This document shows, in pieces, positions 20,149-30,894 of a DNA stretch of 64,000 nt (positions are counted from its first letter, which is position 1; every line of letters begins with the position of its first letter). A model generated the notes under the pieces. That model did not search any database, was not told the origin of the DNA, and saw nothing but the letters and a program-made list of their open reading frames with translations. The DNA comes from Candidatus Nanopelagicales bacterium (GTDB lineage: Bacteria; Actinomycetota; Actinomycetes; S36-B12; CAIYMF01), in assembly GCA_017882705.1 (NCBI GenBank), contig JADGOZ010000059.1, positions 1 to 64,000 on the forward strand. Reading direction: 5' to 3'. Made by a program: the position numbers and the translations under genes.

Positions 20149-20957
20149 CGGCCCACCTCCGAGACGTCGTGCCCGACGTGCCCCCCGAGGTTGCGGCGCG
20201 CGAAGTCGAGCGCCTCGCGCAGGTCGTTCTCCCGCTCGACGCGGTCGACCGCCTTGCGGGTCGAGATCTCGACGACGACCTGGCCGTCGAACCCCGACTG
20301 CCCGAGGCCCTGAAGGAGCTCGGCGCACGGCTGGTTGCCTCGGCCGGGCACGAGGTGCTCGTCGCGGCTGGAGCCGGACCCGTCGGCGAGGTGCACGTGC
20401 GCCAGCCGGTCGCCGAGGTCGCGCGCCATCTCGAGGGCGTCGGACCCGGAGACCGACGTGTGCGAGAGATCGAGGGTGGTGTGGAGGTAGTCGTCGTCGC
20501 GCACGTCCCAGCTCGGCACGTAGGCGGCGAACTCACGCGACACGGCCTTCCACGGGAACATGTTCTCGACGGCGAACCGGACGTCGGTCTCGCTCGCCAT
20601 CGACTCGATGCCGGCGACGAAGTCGCGGGCGTAGTCGCGCTGCCAGCGGAACGGCGGGTGCACGACGACGGTCGACGCCCCGAGGAGCTCGGCGGCCGCC
20701 TGCGCGCGCTGCAGCTTCGCCCACGGCTCGCTGCCCCATACCCGCTGGCTGATGAGCAGGCACGGCGCGTGGATCGACGTGATGGGGATGCCGTAGTGGT
20801 CGCGCAGGCGCAGCAGCGCCTCCGGGTCCTGGCTGACCGCGTCGGTGAGCACCATGACCTCGAGGCCGTCGTAGCCGAGCCGCGCGGCGATCTCGAAGGA
20901 GGCCGCGGTCGACTCGGGGTAGGTCGACGCGGTCGAGAGGGTCACCAGCGGGCTCAC
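20145..20957 (-). CDS. Sugar phosphate isomerase/epimerase (xylose isomerase-like TIM barrel), Rv0498-like
   Basis: [56 protein letters not shown]. Confidence 0.88.
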   Translation of the reverse strand: MSPLVTLSTASTYPESTAASFEIAARLGYDGLEVMVLTDAVSQDPEALLRLRDHYGIPITSIHAPCLLISQRVWGSEPWAKLQRAQAAAELLGASTVVVHPPFRWQRDYARDFVAGIESMASETDVRFAVENMFPWKAVSREFAAYVPSWDVRDDDYLHTTLDLSHTSVSGSDALEMARDLGDRLAHVHLADGSGSSRDEHLVPGRGNQPCAELLQGLGQSGFDGQVVVEISTRKAVDRVERENDLREALDFARRNLGGHVGHDVSEVGR

Positions 20958-20961
20958 GAGG

Positions 20962-23379
20962 TCATCCTCCGTCGCCCGCGGCCCCGACGCCCACCGTGTC
21001 CGGTGTCGGGAGCGCGGGAACGGTGTCGTCGACGGGCTTCCCGTGCCCGGCGAACACGTGCACGACGCTCACCGCACCCGCGCCCAGGGCACCCACGCCG
21101 AGGGCGATGAGACCCGGGACGTCGGGGTGCCAGGACAGCTCGAACATGTGCGACAGCCACGGGATGCAGAGCACGCCGAGGAACCCGACCAGCATGGCGC
21201 CGACGATCGCGCCGCGGATCGCGTTGATCGGGCGGGCCACCTGCACGAGCACCCACCACGCGACGACGAACAGCGTGACGACGGCCGACGAGCGTGCGAC
21301 CTCGACGCCGTAGTCGAGATGGAGCACGTAGCCGTAGGTGACGTAGGCGGAGATCGCATTGATGAGACCCGCGGGCACGGCGAACTTGAGCACCCGACGG
21401 AAGAAGCCTGGGCGGAAGCGCTGCTTGTTGGGCAGCAGCGCGAGGAAGAACGCCGGCGTGCCGATGGTGAGCGCGGTGACGACGGTGAGGTGCCGGTTGA
21501 GGAACGGGAAGGGCTGCGTGAACACGATCGTGGCGATGGAGATCGTCACGGCGTAGAAGCTCTTGGTGAGGAAGAGGTCCGACACGCGCTCGACGTTGCC
21601 GAGGACCCGCCGGCCCTCCGCCACGACCGAGGGCATCACGGAGAACCTGTCGTCGAGCAGCACGATCTGCGCGACCGCGCGGGTCGCCCCCGCACCCGAT
21701 CCCATCGCGATGCCGAGGTCGGCGTCCTTGAGCGCGAGGACGTCGTTGACGCCGTCGCCGGTCATCGCGACGACGTGGCCGCGGCTCTGCAGGGCGCCCA
21801 CCATCGCGCGCTTCTGGGCTGGCGTGACGCGGCCGAACACCGAGTGCTGCTCGAGCACCTCGGCGAGCTCCTCGCGATCCTCCGGCAGCTCGCGGGCGTC
21901 GTACGGCGAGTCCGCTCCCGGGATGCCCGCCTGGGCGGCGATCGCCCCGACGGTGACGGCGTTGTCGCCGCTGATGACCTTGAGCCGGACGCTCTGCTCG
22001 AGGAAGTAGGCGACCGTCTCGGCGGCGTCGGAGCGCAGGGTCTGGTTGATGACGACGAGCGCCGCCGGGCTGAGCCCGCCCGTGCCGTGCTCGGCGCTCG
22101 GCTCGCCGTCCGAGCGGGCCAGGACCAGGACGCGGGCGCCGTCGCCGGCGAGGTGGTCGCCCTGGGAACGCACCGGGTGCCCGTCGGGCAGCAGCATCTC
22201 CGGAGCGCCGATGACCCAGGCGCCGTGCTCGCCGAACGAGGCCGACGACCACTTGCGCGAGCTCGAGAAGGGGACTGTCGCCGTGACCGCCCAGCCCGCG
22301 GGCGCGGCGTACTTCGCGGCGATCGCGATGAGGGTCTGGTTCGGCTCGGGCTCGCTCGCCCCGAGCGCGCCGAGCGCGTCGTCGACCGGCAGGGAGCCGT
22401 CGACCACCACCACGCCGTGCACCGCCATGCCGGGCTCGGTGAGCGTGCCGGTCTTGTCGACGCAGACGACGTCGACCCGCGCGAGGACCTCGACCGCGGG
22501 CATGTCCTGCACCAGCGCGCGCTTCTGGGCCAGCGTGATGACCGAGACGGCCATCGCGACGCTGGTGAGGAGGACGAGTCCCTCGGGGACCATCGTGATG
22601 ACACCCGGGACGGTCCCGGCGATCGCGGCGCGGATGTTGCCGTCGTTCGCGCGGTACTGCGACACGAACAGGAAGATTCCGATCGGCACCAGCGCGAAGG
22701 AGACGTACTTGATGAAGCGCTGGATGGAGTCGCGCAGCTCCGAGCGGGTGAGGCTGAACTTGCTCGCCTCGTCGGCGAGCTTGGCGGCGTAGGAGTCGCG
22801 GCCGACGCGCGTGGCGCGCACGAGGCCGGAGCCGGCGACGACGAAGGAGCCGGAGAGGACCTCGGCGGCGGGCTCCTTCTCGACCGGGTCGGCCTCGCCC
22901 GTGAGCAGCGACTCGTCGAGCTCGAGGCCGTTGCTCTCGACGACCGCGGAGTCGACGAGCATCTGGTCGCCGGTGCGGATGACGATCAGCTCGTCGAGCA
23001 CGATCGAGCTCGGTGGCACCTCGACGTCGGTGCCGTCGCGGCGCACGAGCGCCTGCTGCTGGCCGACGAGCGAGAGCTTCGCGAGGGTGCGTGCGGCGCG
23101 GTACTCCTGGATCACGCCGATCGCGGTGTTGATGACGATGACGAAGCCGAACAGCGAGTCGATGAACGGCGCACTGACGAGCATGAGGACCCACAGCGAC
23201 CCGATGAGGGCGTTGAAGTAGGTGAACGTGTTGGCCCGGAAGATGTCGCCGAGCGAGCGCGCGTTGCGGTCCTTGACGGCGTTGACGTGGCCGGCGGCGA
23301 CGCGCTCGGCGACCTGCGCCGAGGTGAGCCCGACGGCGGGGTCGATGACGGACACCGCGGAGCCTGTGCTGGCGCTCAT
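20962..23379 (-). CDS. HAD-IC cation-translocating P-type ATPase (CtpE-like)
   Basis: [51 protein letters not shown] 23379 overlaps ppx stop by 4 nt. Confidence 0.93.
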   Translation of the reverse strand: MSASTGSAVSVIDPAVGLTSAQVAERVAAGHVNAVKDRNARSLGDIFRANTFTYFNALIGSLWVLMLVSAPFIDSLFGFVIVINTAIGVIQEYRAARTLAKLSLVGQQQALVRRDGTDVEVPPSSIVLDELIVIRTGDQMLVDSAVVESNGLELDESLLTGEADPVEKEPAAEVLSGSFVVAGSGLVRATRVGRDSYAAKLADEASKFSLTRSELRDSIQRFIKYVSFALVPIGIFLFVSQYRANDGNIRAAIAGTVPGVITMVPEGLVLLTSVAMAVSVITLAQKRALVQDMPAVEVLARVDVVCVDKTGTLTEPGMAVHGVVVVDGSLPVDDALGALGASEPEPNQTLIAIAAKYAAPAGWAVTATVPFSSSRKWSSASFGEHGAWVIGAPEMLLPDGHPVRSQGDHLAGDGARVLVLARSDGEPSAEHGTGGLSPAALVVINQTLRSDAAETVAYFLEQSVRLKVISGDNAVTVGAIAAQAGIPGADSPYDARELPEDREELAEVLEQHSVFGRVTPAQKRAMVGALQSRGHVVAMTGDGVNDVLALKDADLGIAMGSGAGATRAVAQIVLLDDRFSVMPSVVAEGRRVLGNVERVSDLFLTKSFYAVTISIATIVFTQPFPFLNRHLTVVTALTIGTPAFFLALLPNKQRFRPGFFRRVLKFAVPAGLINAISAYVTYGYVLHLDYGVEVARSSAVVTLFVVAWWVLVQVARPINAIRGAIVGAMLVGFLGVLCIPWLSHMFELSWHPDVPGLIALGVGALGAGAVSVVHVFAGHGKPVDDTVPALPTPDTVGVGAAGDGG

Positions 23380-24305
23380 CGCTCGATCCGGTCGAGGCGC
23401 TCGAGGATGACGCCCTCGCGCAGCGCCCACGGCGCGATCTGCAGCCGCTCGACGTCGAGCAGGTCCATCGCGGCCTCGGCGACGACGGCGCCGGCGAGCA
23501 GCTGCGGCGCGCGGCTCGCGCTCACCCCGGGGAGGGACGTGCGCTCCTTGACGGTCATGGCCGCGAGCTTCGGGACCCACAGCCGCAGGTCGTCGCGCTC
23601 CAGGGTCCGGCGTACGAAGGGGCCGTCGTTCGACGGCGCGGCGCCGGCGATGCGGGCCAGCGAGCGGAAGGTCTTGCTGGTGGCGACGACGTGGCGCGGG
23701 TCGCCAGCCCGGGTGACCTTCCCGGCGACGTCGGCGATGGTGGCGCGGGCGTGCTTGCGCATCGCCTTGACGTCCTCGGCGCGGGCCGGGTCCTGGGTGA
23801 GGAAGGCCCGGCTCAGCCGGCCGGCGCCGAGCGGGACCGAGACCGCGACGTCGGGGACCTCGTCGGCGCCGACCGCGATCTCGAGCGAACCGCCGCCGAT
23901 GTCGAGCACGAGGAGCCGTCCCGACGACCAGCCGTACCAGCGGCGTACGGCGAGGAAGGTCAGCCGCGCCTCGTCGTCGCCGGAGAGCACCTGCAGCTCG
24001 ACGCCGGTACGCCCGAGCACCTCGCGGAGGACCGCCTCGCCGTTCGCGGCCTCGCGGATGGCGGAGGTGGCGAAGGCGATCATCTCCGTCACGCCGAAGT
24101 CCTCGGCCACGTCCTGCGCGGACTGCACGAACGACACGAGGGTGTCGATGCCCGTCCGGGAGATCCGCTCGCCGTCGACGATGTGCTCGGCGAGGCGCAT
24201 CTCGGTCTTGTGCGAGTGGGCCGGGATCGGCGCAGCACCATGGTGCGCATCGACCACCAGCAGGTGGACGGTGTTGGAACCGACGTCGAGGACTCCGAGG
24301 CGCAC
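23376..24305 (-). CDS. Ppx/GppA exopolyphosphatase family protein
   Basis: [45 protein letters not shown]. Confidence 0.94.
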   Translation of the reverse strand: MRLGVLDVGSNTVHLLVVDAHHGAAPIPAHSHKTEMRLAEHIVDGERISRTGIDTLVSFVQSAQDVAEDFGVTEMIAFATSAIREAANGEAVLREVLGRTGVELQVLSGDDEARLTFLAVRRWYGWSSGRLLVLDIGGGSLEIAVGADEVPDVAVSVPLGAGRLSRAFLTQDPARAEDVKAMRKHARATIADVAGKVTRAGDPRHVVATSKTFRSLARIAGAAPSNDGPFVRRTLERDDLRLWVPKLAAMTVKERTSLPGVSASRAPQLLAGAVVAEAAMDLLDVERLQIAPWALREGVILERLDRIER

Positions 24306-24373
24306 GGGTCGATGCTAGGGCGTCGGGGGTGGACCGCTACGTGGCCTCCGTGGACTGCCCCTAGGGTGGATGG

Positions 24374-25234
24374 GTGGCTGCACCGAAGAAGAGCAGGAAG
24401 TCCGGTCCCGTCGACGTCGCCCTGACGCGCCGGGACGAGGTCCCGCTCGACTTCGCGCGCGCCTACGTCGAGTTCCCGGACCCGCTCGACGAGGCGCAGG
24501 TCTACCGCTGCGACCTCACCTGGCTCACCAGCCGCTGGACCTGCATCTACGGCCGCGGCTGCCACGGCATCGACCGCACGAAGCCCGACGACGGATGCTG
24601 CGTGCTCGGGGCCCACTTCTCGGACAAGGCCGACGAGAAGAAGACGAAGAAGTACGCCGCGATGCTCACCGCCGACACGTGGGAGTACCACGCCACGGGA
24701 ACGAAGAAGGGCGTCACCGAGAAGGACGAGGAGGGGGCGAGCAAGACGCGCGTCGTCGACGGCGCCTGCGTGTTCCTCAACCGCACCGGCTTCTCAGGCG
24801 GCGCCGGGTGCGCCCTGCACACCCTCGCCGGCCGCATCGGCAAGGACTACGTCGAGGTCAAGCCCGACGTCTGCTGGCAGCTGCCCGTCCGCCGCACCTT
24901 CGAGCACGTCACGCGCACCGACGACACGAAGGTCCTCGTCATCACCATCGGCGAGTACGACCGCCGCGGCTGGGGTCCCGGCGGCCACGACCTCGACTGG
25001 TACTGCAGCGGCTCGACCGAGGCGCACGTCGCCACCGAGCCGGTCTTCGTGACCGAGCGGAGCACCCTGATCCATCTGATGAGCACGCCGGCGTACGACA
25101 TCCTCGCCGCCCACTGCGAGGCCAGGATGGCCGCCCTCACCGCCGCGAGGTCCGTCGCGAGCAAGCAGCGCACCCCCAAGGAGCGCCACGCCACGATGGC
25201 CGTCTTCGCCCCCCACCCCGCCGACCCCGAGTAG
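24374..25234 (+). CDS. Conserved cysteine-rich protein of unknown function
   Basis: [34 protein letters not shown]...[20 protein letters not shown]...[14 protein letters not shown] start. Confidence 0.8.
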   Translation: MAAPKKSRKSGPVDVALTRRDEVPLDFARAYVEFPDPLDEAQVYRCDLTWLTSRWTCIYGRGCHGIDRTKPDDGCCVLGAHFSDKADEKKTKKYAAMLTADTWEYHATGTKKGVTEKDEEGASKTRVVDGACVFLNRTGFSGGAGCALHTLAGRIGKDYVEVKPDVCWQLPVRRTFEHVTRTDDTKVLVITIGEYDRRGWGPGGHDLDWYCSGSTEAHVATEPVFVTERSTLIHLMSTPAYDILAAHCEARMAALTAARSVASKQRTPKERHATMAVFAPHPADPE

Positions 25235-25237
25235 GTC

Positions 25238-25290
25238 GTAGTCACTGAAGGTGGCCTTCGTTGCTAAGAGCGCAACAAACGCGGCCTTCA
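25238..25290 (+). repeat. Left copy of a 53-nt imperfect-palindrome inverted repeat
   Basis: GTAGTCACTGAAGGTGGCCTTCGTTGCTAAGAGCGCAACAAACGCGGCCTTCA; 52/53 identical to the reverse complement of 26913-26965. Confidence 0.95.
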
Positions 25291-25360
25291 CCTCAAATCT
25301 CATCCACAGGTACGGCGCCGGGTTCCGAGAAGGCGGCCTCGCGCGCGGGACCGTGCCTCT

Positions 25361-26338
25361 ATGCCTCGTCCCGCTCGATGGTCCCGTGACGCCGTACTCG
25401 CAGCCGCGTCCGATCAGTACGGTCTGCTCACCGCCGCGCAACTGACGTCGCTCGGTGTGCAGAGATCGACGCTGAGCCGCTCACATCAGCTGGGCGGCAT
25501 GTTCAGCCGGGTGCTCCACGGCGTCCACCGCGTGGACGGTCGCGGACCGCTGTCGACGGATCAGCGCGACATGGCGGCGCAGCTCTACGCCGGCGCCGAA
25601 TCGCTGCTCACAGGCGCGCCGCTGCTGATGCGGAAGCGGGTGAAGGCTGCTGCCCACCCCGCGCTGCACGTCCCTGGGAACGCGCACGTCCTCGTCCCTC
25701 ACGCGCACAAGCGCACCTCGCACGGCTTCGTGACGGTCGAGCGAACCGTCTTGATGCCGGCGTTTCGTGAGAAGGACGGCCTGCGGTTCGCCGTCCTGCC
25801 GCGAGCCGTGCTCGATGCCGTACGACGATGCTCCGACGAGGACGCCGTGCGGGCGCTGATCTTCGAGGTCGTCCAACGCGGCCTCGTCGCTCCCGAGGCT
25901 CTCGAGGACGAGCGGCGGCGCGGCCAGATCCGTGGCAGCCGGTTCGCCAGGCTCGCCCTGGAGGAGGTGTTCGGCGGTGCTCGATCGGTCGCGGAGGGCG
26001 ACGTTCGGCAGGCGTTCCTCGCGCGCGGGTGGACCGACCTGCTGTTCAACCCGCGGCTCTCTTTGCCTGACGGTCGGTTCCTCGCGTGCCCGGACGTCTA
26101 CCACGCGTCCGGCGTGTGCCTCGAGGTCGACAGCCGGGAGCATCACTTCTCCGTCGGCTCGTGGGAGGCGACGATGCGGCGGAGCGCGGCCATGACGGCG
26201 GGCGGGCTCGCCGTGATCCACGTGCCACCGAGCCGCTTCCGCCGGGAGGCGGACGCTGTGATCGACGAGTTCGCCCAGGCCGTGGACATACGACGCGGCT
26301 GGTCGCCGCCCGCGCTGCTGGTGCGCGCCGCCGCATGA
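25361..26338 (+). CDS. AbiEi-like N-terminal winged-helix protein with C-terminal DUF559/Vsr-like PD-(D/E)XK-type region
   Basis: N-terminus ASDQYGLLTAAQLTSLGVQRSTLSRSHQLGGMFSRVLHGVH; C-terminus DGRFLACPDVYHASGVCLEVDSREHH. Confidence 0.75.
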   Translation: MPRPARWSRDAVLAAASDQYGLLTAAQLTSLGVQRSTLSRSHQLGGMFSRVLHGVHRVDGRGPLSTDQRDMAAQLYAGAESLLTGAPLLMRKRVKAAAHPALHVPGNAHVLVPHAHKRTSHGFVTVERTVLMPAFREKDGLRFAVLPRAVLDAVRRCSDEDAVRALIFEVVQRGLVAPEALEDERRRGQIRGSRFARLALEEVFGGARSVAEGDVRQAFLARGWTDLLFNPRLSLPDGRFLACPDVYHASGVCLEVDSREHHFSVGSWEATMRRSAAMTAGGLAVIHVPPSRFRREADAVIDEFAQAVDIRRGWSPPALLVRAAA

Positions 26339-26437
26339 GTGGTGGCTCGCGTTGAGGGACGCCCACGTAGTCCTCAAGGCACCGTGGGCGTCCTTCACCG
26401 CGCCGACCCTGTCGGCCCGGCCGCGTAGCGTGGCCGC

Positions 26438-26893
26438 ATGGCAGGCCGTAGCCGAACCGCGTCCCAGCGCGACCGGGTGATCCCCGTCCCGCTCGAGCTG
26501 CCGGGCGCCTCGCTGACCTACCCCTTCGGCGACGACGTCAACGTCTACAAAGTGGGCGTCCAGGCCGCCGCAGGCGCGGGCGGGCGGCACTCGGGCGGGA
26601 AGATGTTCTGCCTCGTCAGCCTCTACGGCGAGCCCGGCACGATGACGCTGAAGGTCGATCCGGACCACGGTGTCGAGCTGGTGCGCGAGCACGAGGCGAT
26701 CTCGCCGGGCTACCACACCAACAAGCGGCACTGGATCACCGTGGTCCTCGACGGAAGCCTCGAGGACTCGCTCATCCGGGAGCTCGTCGAGGACTCGTAC
26801 GACCTCGTGGTCTCGACGCTCACCGCACTTACCCGCTTCGATGTCGACCCGGACCGTTTTCCACTTCCGCCCGCACGGAGTCGGCGCACCTGA
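26438..26893 (+). CDS. MmcQ/YjbR family protein
   Basis: GKMFCLVSLYGEPGTMTLKVDPDHGVELVREHEAISPGYHTNKRHWITVVLDGSLEDSLIRELVEDSYDLV. Confidence 0.85.
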   Translation: MAGRSRTASQRDRVIPVPLELPGASLTYPFGDDVNVYKVGVQAAAGAGGRHSGGKMFCLVSLYGEPGTMTLKVDPDHGVELVREHEAISPGYHTNKRHWITVVLDGSLEDSLIRELVEDSYDLVVSTLTALTRFDVDPDRFPLPPARSRRT

Positions 26894-26912
26894 AGTCGCT
26901 CGCCGCGCTCGA

Positions 26913-26965
26913 TGAAGGCCGCGCTTGTTGCGCTCTTAGCAACGAAGGCCACCTTCAGTGACTAC
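26913..26965 (-). repeat. Right copy of the 53-nt inverted repeat
   Basis: Reverse complement GTAGTCACTGAAGGTGGCCTTCGTTGCTAAGAGCGCAACAAGCGCGGCCTTCA; one mismatch to left copy. Confidence 0.95.
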
Positions 26966-27016
26966 CTCTGGGGAGCGGCGGGGCGGGGTGTCGGCGTGGG
27001 TCCGTAGGGTGCGGGG

Positions 27017-28513
27017 ATGGCCAAGGCTCGGGTGGATGCGTACCGCTGCACGGAGTGCGGGTGGACCTCGCCCAAGTGGGTAGGTCGGTGCGGTGAGTGC
27101 CAGGCCTGGGGCACGGTCGCGGAGGTGGCCGCGGCGGCGACCTCCAGCGGGCTGCGCAGCCGCACCTCCGGCGTCGCCCCGACCCGCAGCGCCCGCCCCG
27201 TCTCGGAGATCGCCGAGCAGCAGGTCGTCCGCCGCACCACCGGGCTCGGCGAGTTCGACCGCGTCCTCGGCGGCGGCCTCGTGCCCGGGCAGGTCGTGCT
27301 GCTCGCCGGAGAGCCCGGCGTCGGCAAGTCCACCCTGCTGCTCGAGGTCGGCCACCGTTACGCCGAAGGCGCCGGCGGCTCCCGGCACGCCACCGGCTCG
27401 GGCCGCGACGCGACGGCCTCCGGCGGCAGCCGCTCGGCCGGCTCCGGCACCAGCGGCCGCACCGTCCTCTACGTCTCGGGCGAGGAGTCCGTCGAGCAGA
27501 TCGGCGTGCGCGCCCGCCGGATCGGCGCCGACTCCCAGCACCTCCTGCTCGCCGACGAGAACGACCTCGCCACCCTGCTCGGCCACATCGAGGAGCACGA
27601 CCCGGCGCTCGTCGTCGTCGACTCGGTGCAGACCATCGCCTCGGGCGACATCGAGGGCCGCGCGGGCGGGATGACCCAGGTCGTCGAGGTCACGCAGGTG
27701 CTCAGCCGGGTCGCGAAGTCGCGGCGGATGCCGATGCTCATCGTCGGGCAGTCGACCAAGGACTCGAGCATCGCCGGTCCCCGCGCCCTCGAGCACCTCG
27801 TCGACACCGTCCTCACCTTCGAGGGCGACCGCCACACCGCGCTGCGCCTGCTGCGCGCGGTGAAGAACCGCTACGGCCCGGCCGACGAGATCGTCTGCTT
27901 CGAGCAGGCCGACGACGGCCTGCGCGAGGTCCTCGACCCGTCCGACCTGTTCCGCGAGCACCGCGAGAAGCCGGTCCCGGGCACCTGCGTCACGGTCACG
28001 ATGGAGGGCCGCCGGCCGATGCTGGCCGAGGTGCAGTCGCTCGTGACGATGTCGTCGATGCCCAACCCGCGCCGCGGCGTCACCGGCCTCGACTCCACCC
28101 GGGTGGCGATGCTCGTCGCCGTCACCGAGCGGGCCGGCAAGCTGCGCCTCGGCGACCGCGACGTGTTCGTCGCCACCGTCGGCGGCGCGAAGCTGGCCGA
28201 CCCGGCGTGCGACCTCGCGGTGTGCCTCGCCCTCGCCTCGGCGTCGGTCGACCGTGCCGTGGCCGCCGACGTCATCGCGATCGGCGAGGTCGCGCTCTCC
28301 GGCGACGTGCGACCCGTCCCGTTCCTCAACCAGCGGGTCGCCGAGGCGGCCAGGCTCGGCTTCCGGCGCATCCTCGTGCCGCGCGGCACGAAGTCCGTGC
28401 TGGCCAAGAACGCCGACGGGTCCGCGGTCTCGGCCGGTCCGAAGCTGCACGAGGTGTCCCACCTCGAGGACGCCCTCACGATGCTGCGGCGCCTCGCCGC
28501 CGTCCCCGACTGA
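27017..28513 (+). CDS. radA: DNA repair protein RadA
   Basis: Zn finger YRCTECGWTSPKWVGRCGECQAW; Walker A GEPGVGKSTLL; KNRYGPADEIVCFE. Confidence 0.96.
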   Translation: MAKARVDAYRCTECGWTSPKWVGRCGECQAWGTVAEVAAAATSSGLRSRTSGVAPTRSARPVSEIAEQQVVRRTTGLGEFDRVLGGGLVPGQVVLLAGEPGVGKSTLLLEVGHRYAEGAGGSRHATGSGRDATASGGSRSAGSGTSGRTVLYVSGEESVEQIGVRARRIGADSQHLLLADENDLATLLGHIEEHDPALVVVDSVQTIASGDIEGRAGGMTQVVEVTQVLSRVAKSRRMPMLIVGQSTKDSSIAGPRALEHLVDTVLTFEGDRHTALRLLRAVKNRYGPADEIVCFEQADDGLREVLDPSDLFREHREKPVPGTCVTVTMEGRRPMLAEVQSLVTMSSMPNPRRGVTGLDSTRVAMLVAVTERAGKLRLGDRDVFVATVGGAKLADPACDLAVCLALASASVDRAVAADVIAIGEVALSGDVRPVPFLNQRVAEAARLGFRRILVPRGTKSVLAKNADGSAVSAGPKLHEVSHLEDALTMLRRLAAVPD

Positions 28514-28637
28514 TCGTGGTCGGGTCCACCCGCCCCGATCGGAGGAGCGCGCGGGGAACCGACCTCGCTAGAGTGCCGACCGCGGGGGCGCGTCGCACGA
28601 CGCTGCCCACGACCAGGTCCGACATCAGGGGGCACAC

Positions 28638-29729
28638 GTGGCCGGCGAGAAGAACGTCGACGTCGACGCCGCGCTGCGCGCTGCCATCGCCTCCGTCGCA
28701 CCCGGCACGGTCCTGCGCGACGGCCTCGAGCGCATCCTGCGGGGCCGCACCGGCGGGCTCGTCGTCCTCGGTCACGACCGCACGGTCGAGACCATGGCCT
28801 CGGGCGGCTTCTCCCTCGACGTCGACTTCTCCGCCCAGCGCCTGCGCGAGCTGGCCAAGATGGACGGCGCGGTCATCTGCGACGTCGGCGCCACGAAGAT
28901 CCTGCGCGCGGCCGTGCAGCTGCTCCCCGACCCGACGATCCCGACGGACGAGCAGGGCACCCGCCACCGCACCGCGGACCGCGTGTCCAAGCAGGTCGGC
29001 TTCCCGGTCGTGAGCGTGAGCAAGTCGATGAACACCATCGCGCTCTACGTCGCCGGCCGTCGCTACGTCCTCGAGGACTCCGGCCAGATCCTCTCGCGCG
29101 CCAACCAGGCCCTCGCGACCCTCGAGCGCTACAAGATGCGCCTCGACGAGGTCAGCGGCACGCTCTCGGCCCTGGAGATCGAGGACCTCGTCACCGTGCG
29201 CGACGTCGCGGCCGTCGCGCAGCGCCTGGAGATGGTCCGGCGCATCTCCTCCGAGATCGCCGACTACCTCGTCGAGCTCGGCACCGACGGCCGGCTGATG
29301 TCCCTGCAGCTCGACGAGCTCATCGCCGGCGTCGAGGCCGACCGCCAGCTCGTGATCCGCGACTACCAGCCGGTGCACGGCCGCAAGACGAAGGGCATCG
29401 ACGCCTCGCTCACCGAGCTCGACGGCCTGTCCGCCACGGACCTGCTCGACCTGCTCTCGGTGGCCCGCGCCCTCGGCTTCACGCCGTCGCCCGAGCTGCT
29501 CGACTCCGCGGTGAGCCCGCGCGGGTTCCGCCTGCTCGCGCGCGTGCCGCGGCTGCCCGAGCTCGTCGTCGAGCGACTGGTCGACCACTTCGGCGGGCTG
29601 CAGCGCCTCCTCGCGGCGAGCATCGACGACCTGCAGGCCGTCGAGGGCGTCGGCGAGGCCCGGGCCCGGACCATCCGCGAGGGCCTGTCTCGCCTGGCCG
29701 AGTCGAGCATCCTAGAGCGCTACGTCTGA
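28638..29729 (+). CDS. disA: DNA integrity scanning diadenylate cyclase DisA
   Basis: MDGAVICDVGATKILRAAVQLLPDPTIPTDEQGTRHRTADRVSKQ; C-terminal HhH (AVEGVGEARARTIREGL); adjacent to radA. Confidence 0.97.
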   Translation: MAGEKNVDVDAALRAAIASVAPGTVLRDGLERILRGRTGGLVVLGHDRTVETMASGGFSLDVDFSAQRLRELAKMDGAVICDVGATKILRAAVQLLPDPTIPTDEQGTRHRTADRVSKQVGFPVVSVSKSMNTIALYVAGRRYVLEDSGQILSRANQALATLERYKMRLDEVSGTLSALEIEDLVTVRDVAAVAQRLEMVRRISSEIADYLVELGTDGRLMSLQLDELIAGVEADRQLVIRDYQPVHGRKTKGIDASLTELDGLSATDLLDLLSVARALGFTPSPELLDSAVSPRGFRLLARVPRLPELVVERLVDHFGGLQRLLAASIDDLQAVEGVGEARARTIREGLSRLAESSILERYV

Positions 29730-29819
29730 GCCACCGCTCGCCGGTCCGACCCGGTGGGGTGCTTCCCGTCGGCCGGACCCCGTCGCGTGGCCCCGGGTGA
29801 GCCCGGCGAGAATCAGGGC

Positions 29820-30887
29820 ATGACCAGCCGCCTGTTCGAGCCGTTGACCATGCGTGGCACGACGTTCCGCAACCGCGCGTGGGTGAGCCCCATGTGCCAG
29901 TACTCCAGCGTCGACGGGCTCGCGAACGACTGGCACCTCGTGCACCTCGGCTCCTTCGCGAGCGGGCGCGCCGGGCTCGTGCTCAGCGAGGCCATCGCGG
30001 TGACGCCCGAGGGACGGATCTCCCCCGACGACCTCGGCCTGTGGTCCGACGCCCACGCCGAGGCGGTCGCGCCCGTCGTCGACTTCGTCCGGAAGCAGGG
30101 GGTGGCCTTCGGCTTCCAGCTCGCGCACGCAGGCCGCAAGGCCTCCACCTATGCCCCGTGGCGCGGCCACGACTCCGTCCCGGTCGGCGCCGGCGGCTGG
30201 CAGACGGTCGGTCCGTCGGAGGAGCCCTTCGGCCGCTACGCCGCTCCGCGCGCCATGACCGCCGCGGACCTCGCCCACGCGCGCGCCGCCTTCGTCGCGG
30301 CCGCGCAGCGCGCCGCCGCGCTCGGCGCCGACACGGTCGAGCTGCACTTCGCCCACGGCTACCTCATGCACCAGTTCCTCTCGCCGCTGTCGAACGTCCG
30401 TGACGACGAGTACGGCGGCAGCCTCGAGAACCGCATGCGCTTCCCGCTAGAGGTGATCGACGCGGTCCGCGCCGTCTGGCCGGACGACCGGCCCCTGCTC
30501 GCCCGCATCTCGGCGACGGACTGGGTGCCCGGCGGGTGGGACGTCGAGCAGTCGGTCGTCTTCTGCCGCGAGGCAGCGGCTCGCGGCGTCGACCTCGTCG
30601 ACGTGTCGTCGGCGGGCAACGACCCGCGCCAGGACATCGCGATCGGCCCGGGCTACCAGGTGCCGTTCGCGGCGCAGGTGCGCCGGGAGGCCGGCGTACC
30701 GACCGGCGCCGTGGGGCTCATCACCGAGCCGGCGCAGGCCGAGCAGGTCGTCGCGAGCGGCGACGCCGACGCAGTGCTGCTCGCCCGTGCGTTCCTGCGC
30801 GACCCGCACTGGGTGCTGCGCGCCGCGCACGAGCTCGGCGCCGACGTCGAGTGGCCGCCGCAGTACCTCCGCGGCGCGTTCTCCTGA
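29820..30887 (+). CDS. NADH:flavin oxidoreductase/NADH oxidase (OYE family, YqjM-like)
   Basis: SPMCQYSSVDGLANDWHLVHLGSFASG, FQLAHAGRKAS, HFAHGYLMHQFLSPLSN. Confidence 0.94.
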   Translation: MTSRLFEPLTMRGTTFRNRAWVSPMCQYSSVDGLANDWHLVHLGSFASGRAGLVLSEAIAVTPEGRISPDDLGLWSDAHAEAVAPVVDFVRKQGVAFGFQLAHAGRKASTYAPWRGHDSVPVGAGGWQTVGPSEEPFGRYAAPRAMTAADLAHARAAFVAAAQRAAALGADTVELHFAHGYLMHQFLSPLSNVRDDEYGGSLENRMRFPLEVIDAVRAVWPDDRPLLARISATDWVPGGWDVEQSVVFCREAAARGVDLVDVSSAGNDPRQDIAIGPGYQVPFAAQVRREAGVPTGAVGLITEPAQAEQVVASGDADAVLLARAFLRDPHWVLRAAHELGADVEWPPQYLRGAFS

Positions 30888-30894
30888 CCTGTCG

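Noticed and set aside
21043-24318. 1091-aa plus-strand ORF
   Set aside because: Antisense to the P-type ATPase and Ppx genes; low-complexity RDEHG-rich translation with no family signature; a GC-skew artefact.
25361-26893. Calling the AbiEi-like + MmcQ genes a toxin-antitoxin pair
   Set aside because: MmcQ/YjbR proteins are not known toxins, there is a ~100-nt gap between the genes, and no AbiEii nucleotidyltransferase is present.
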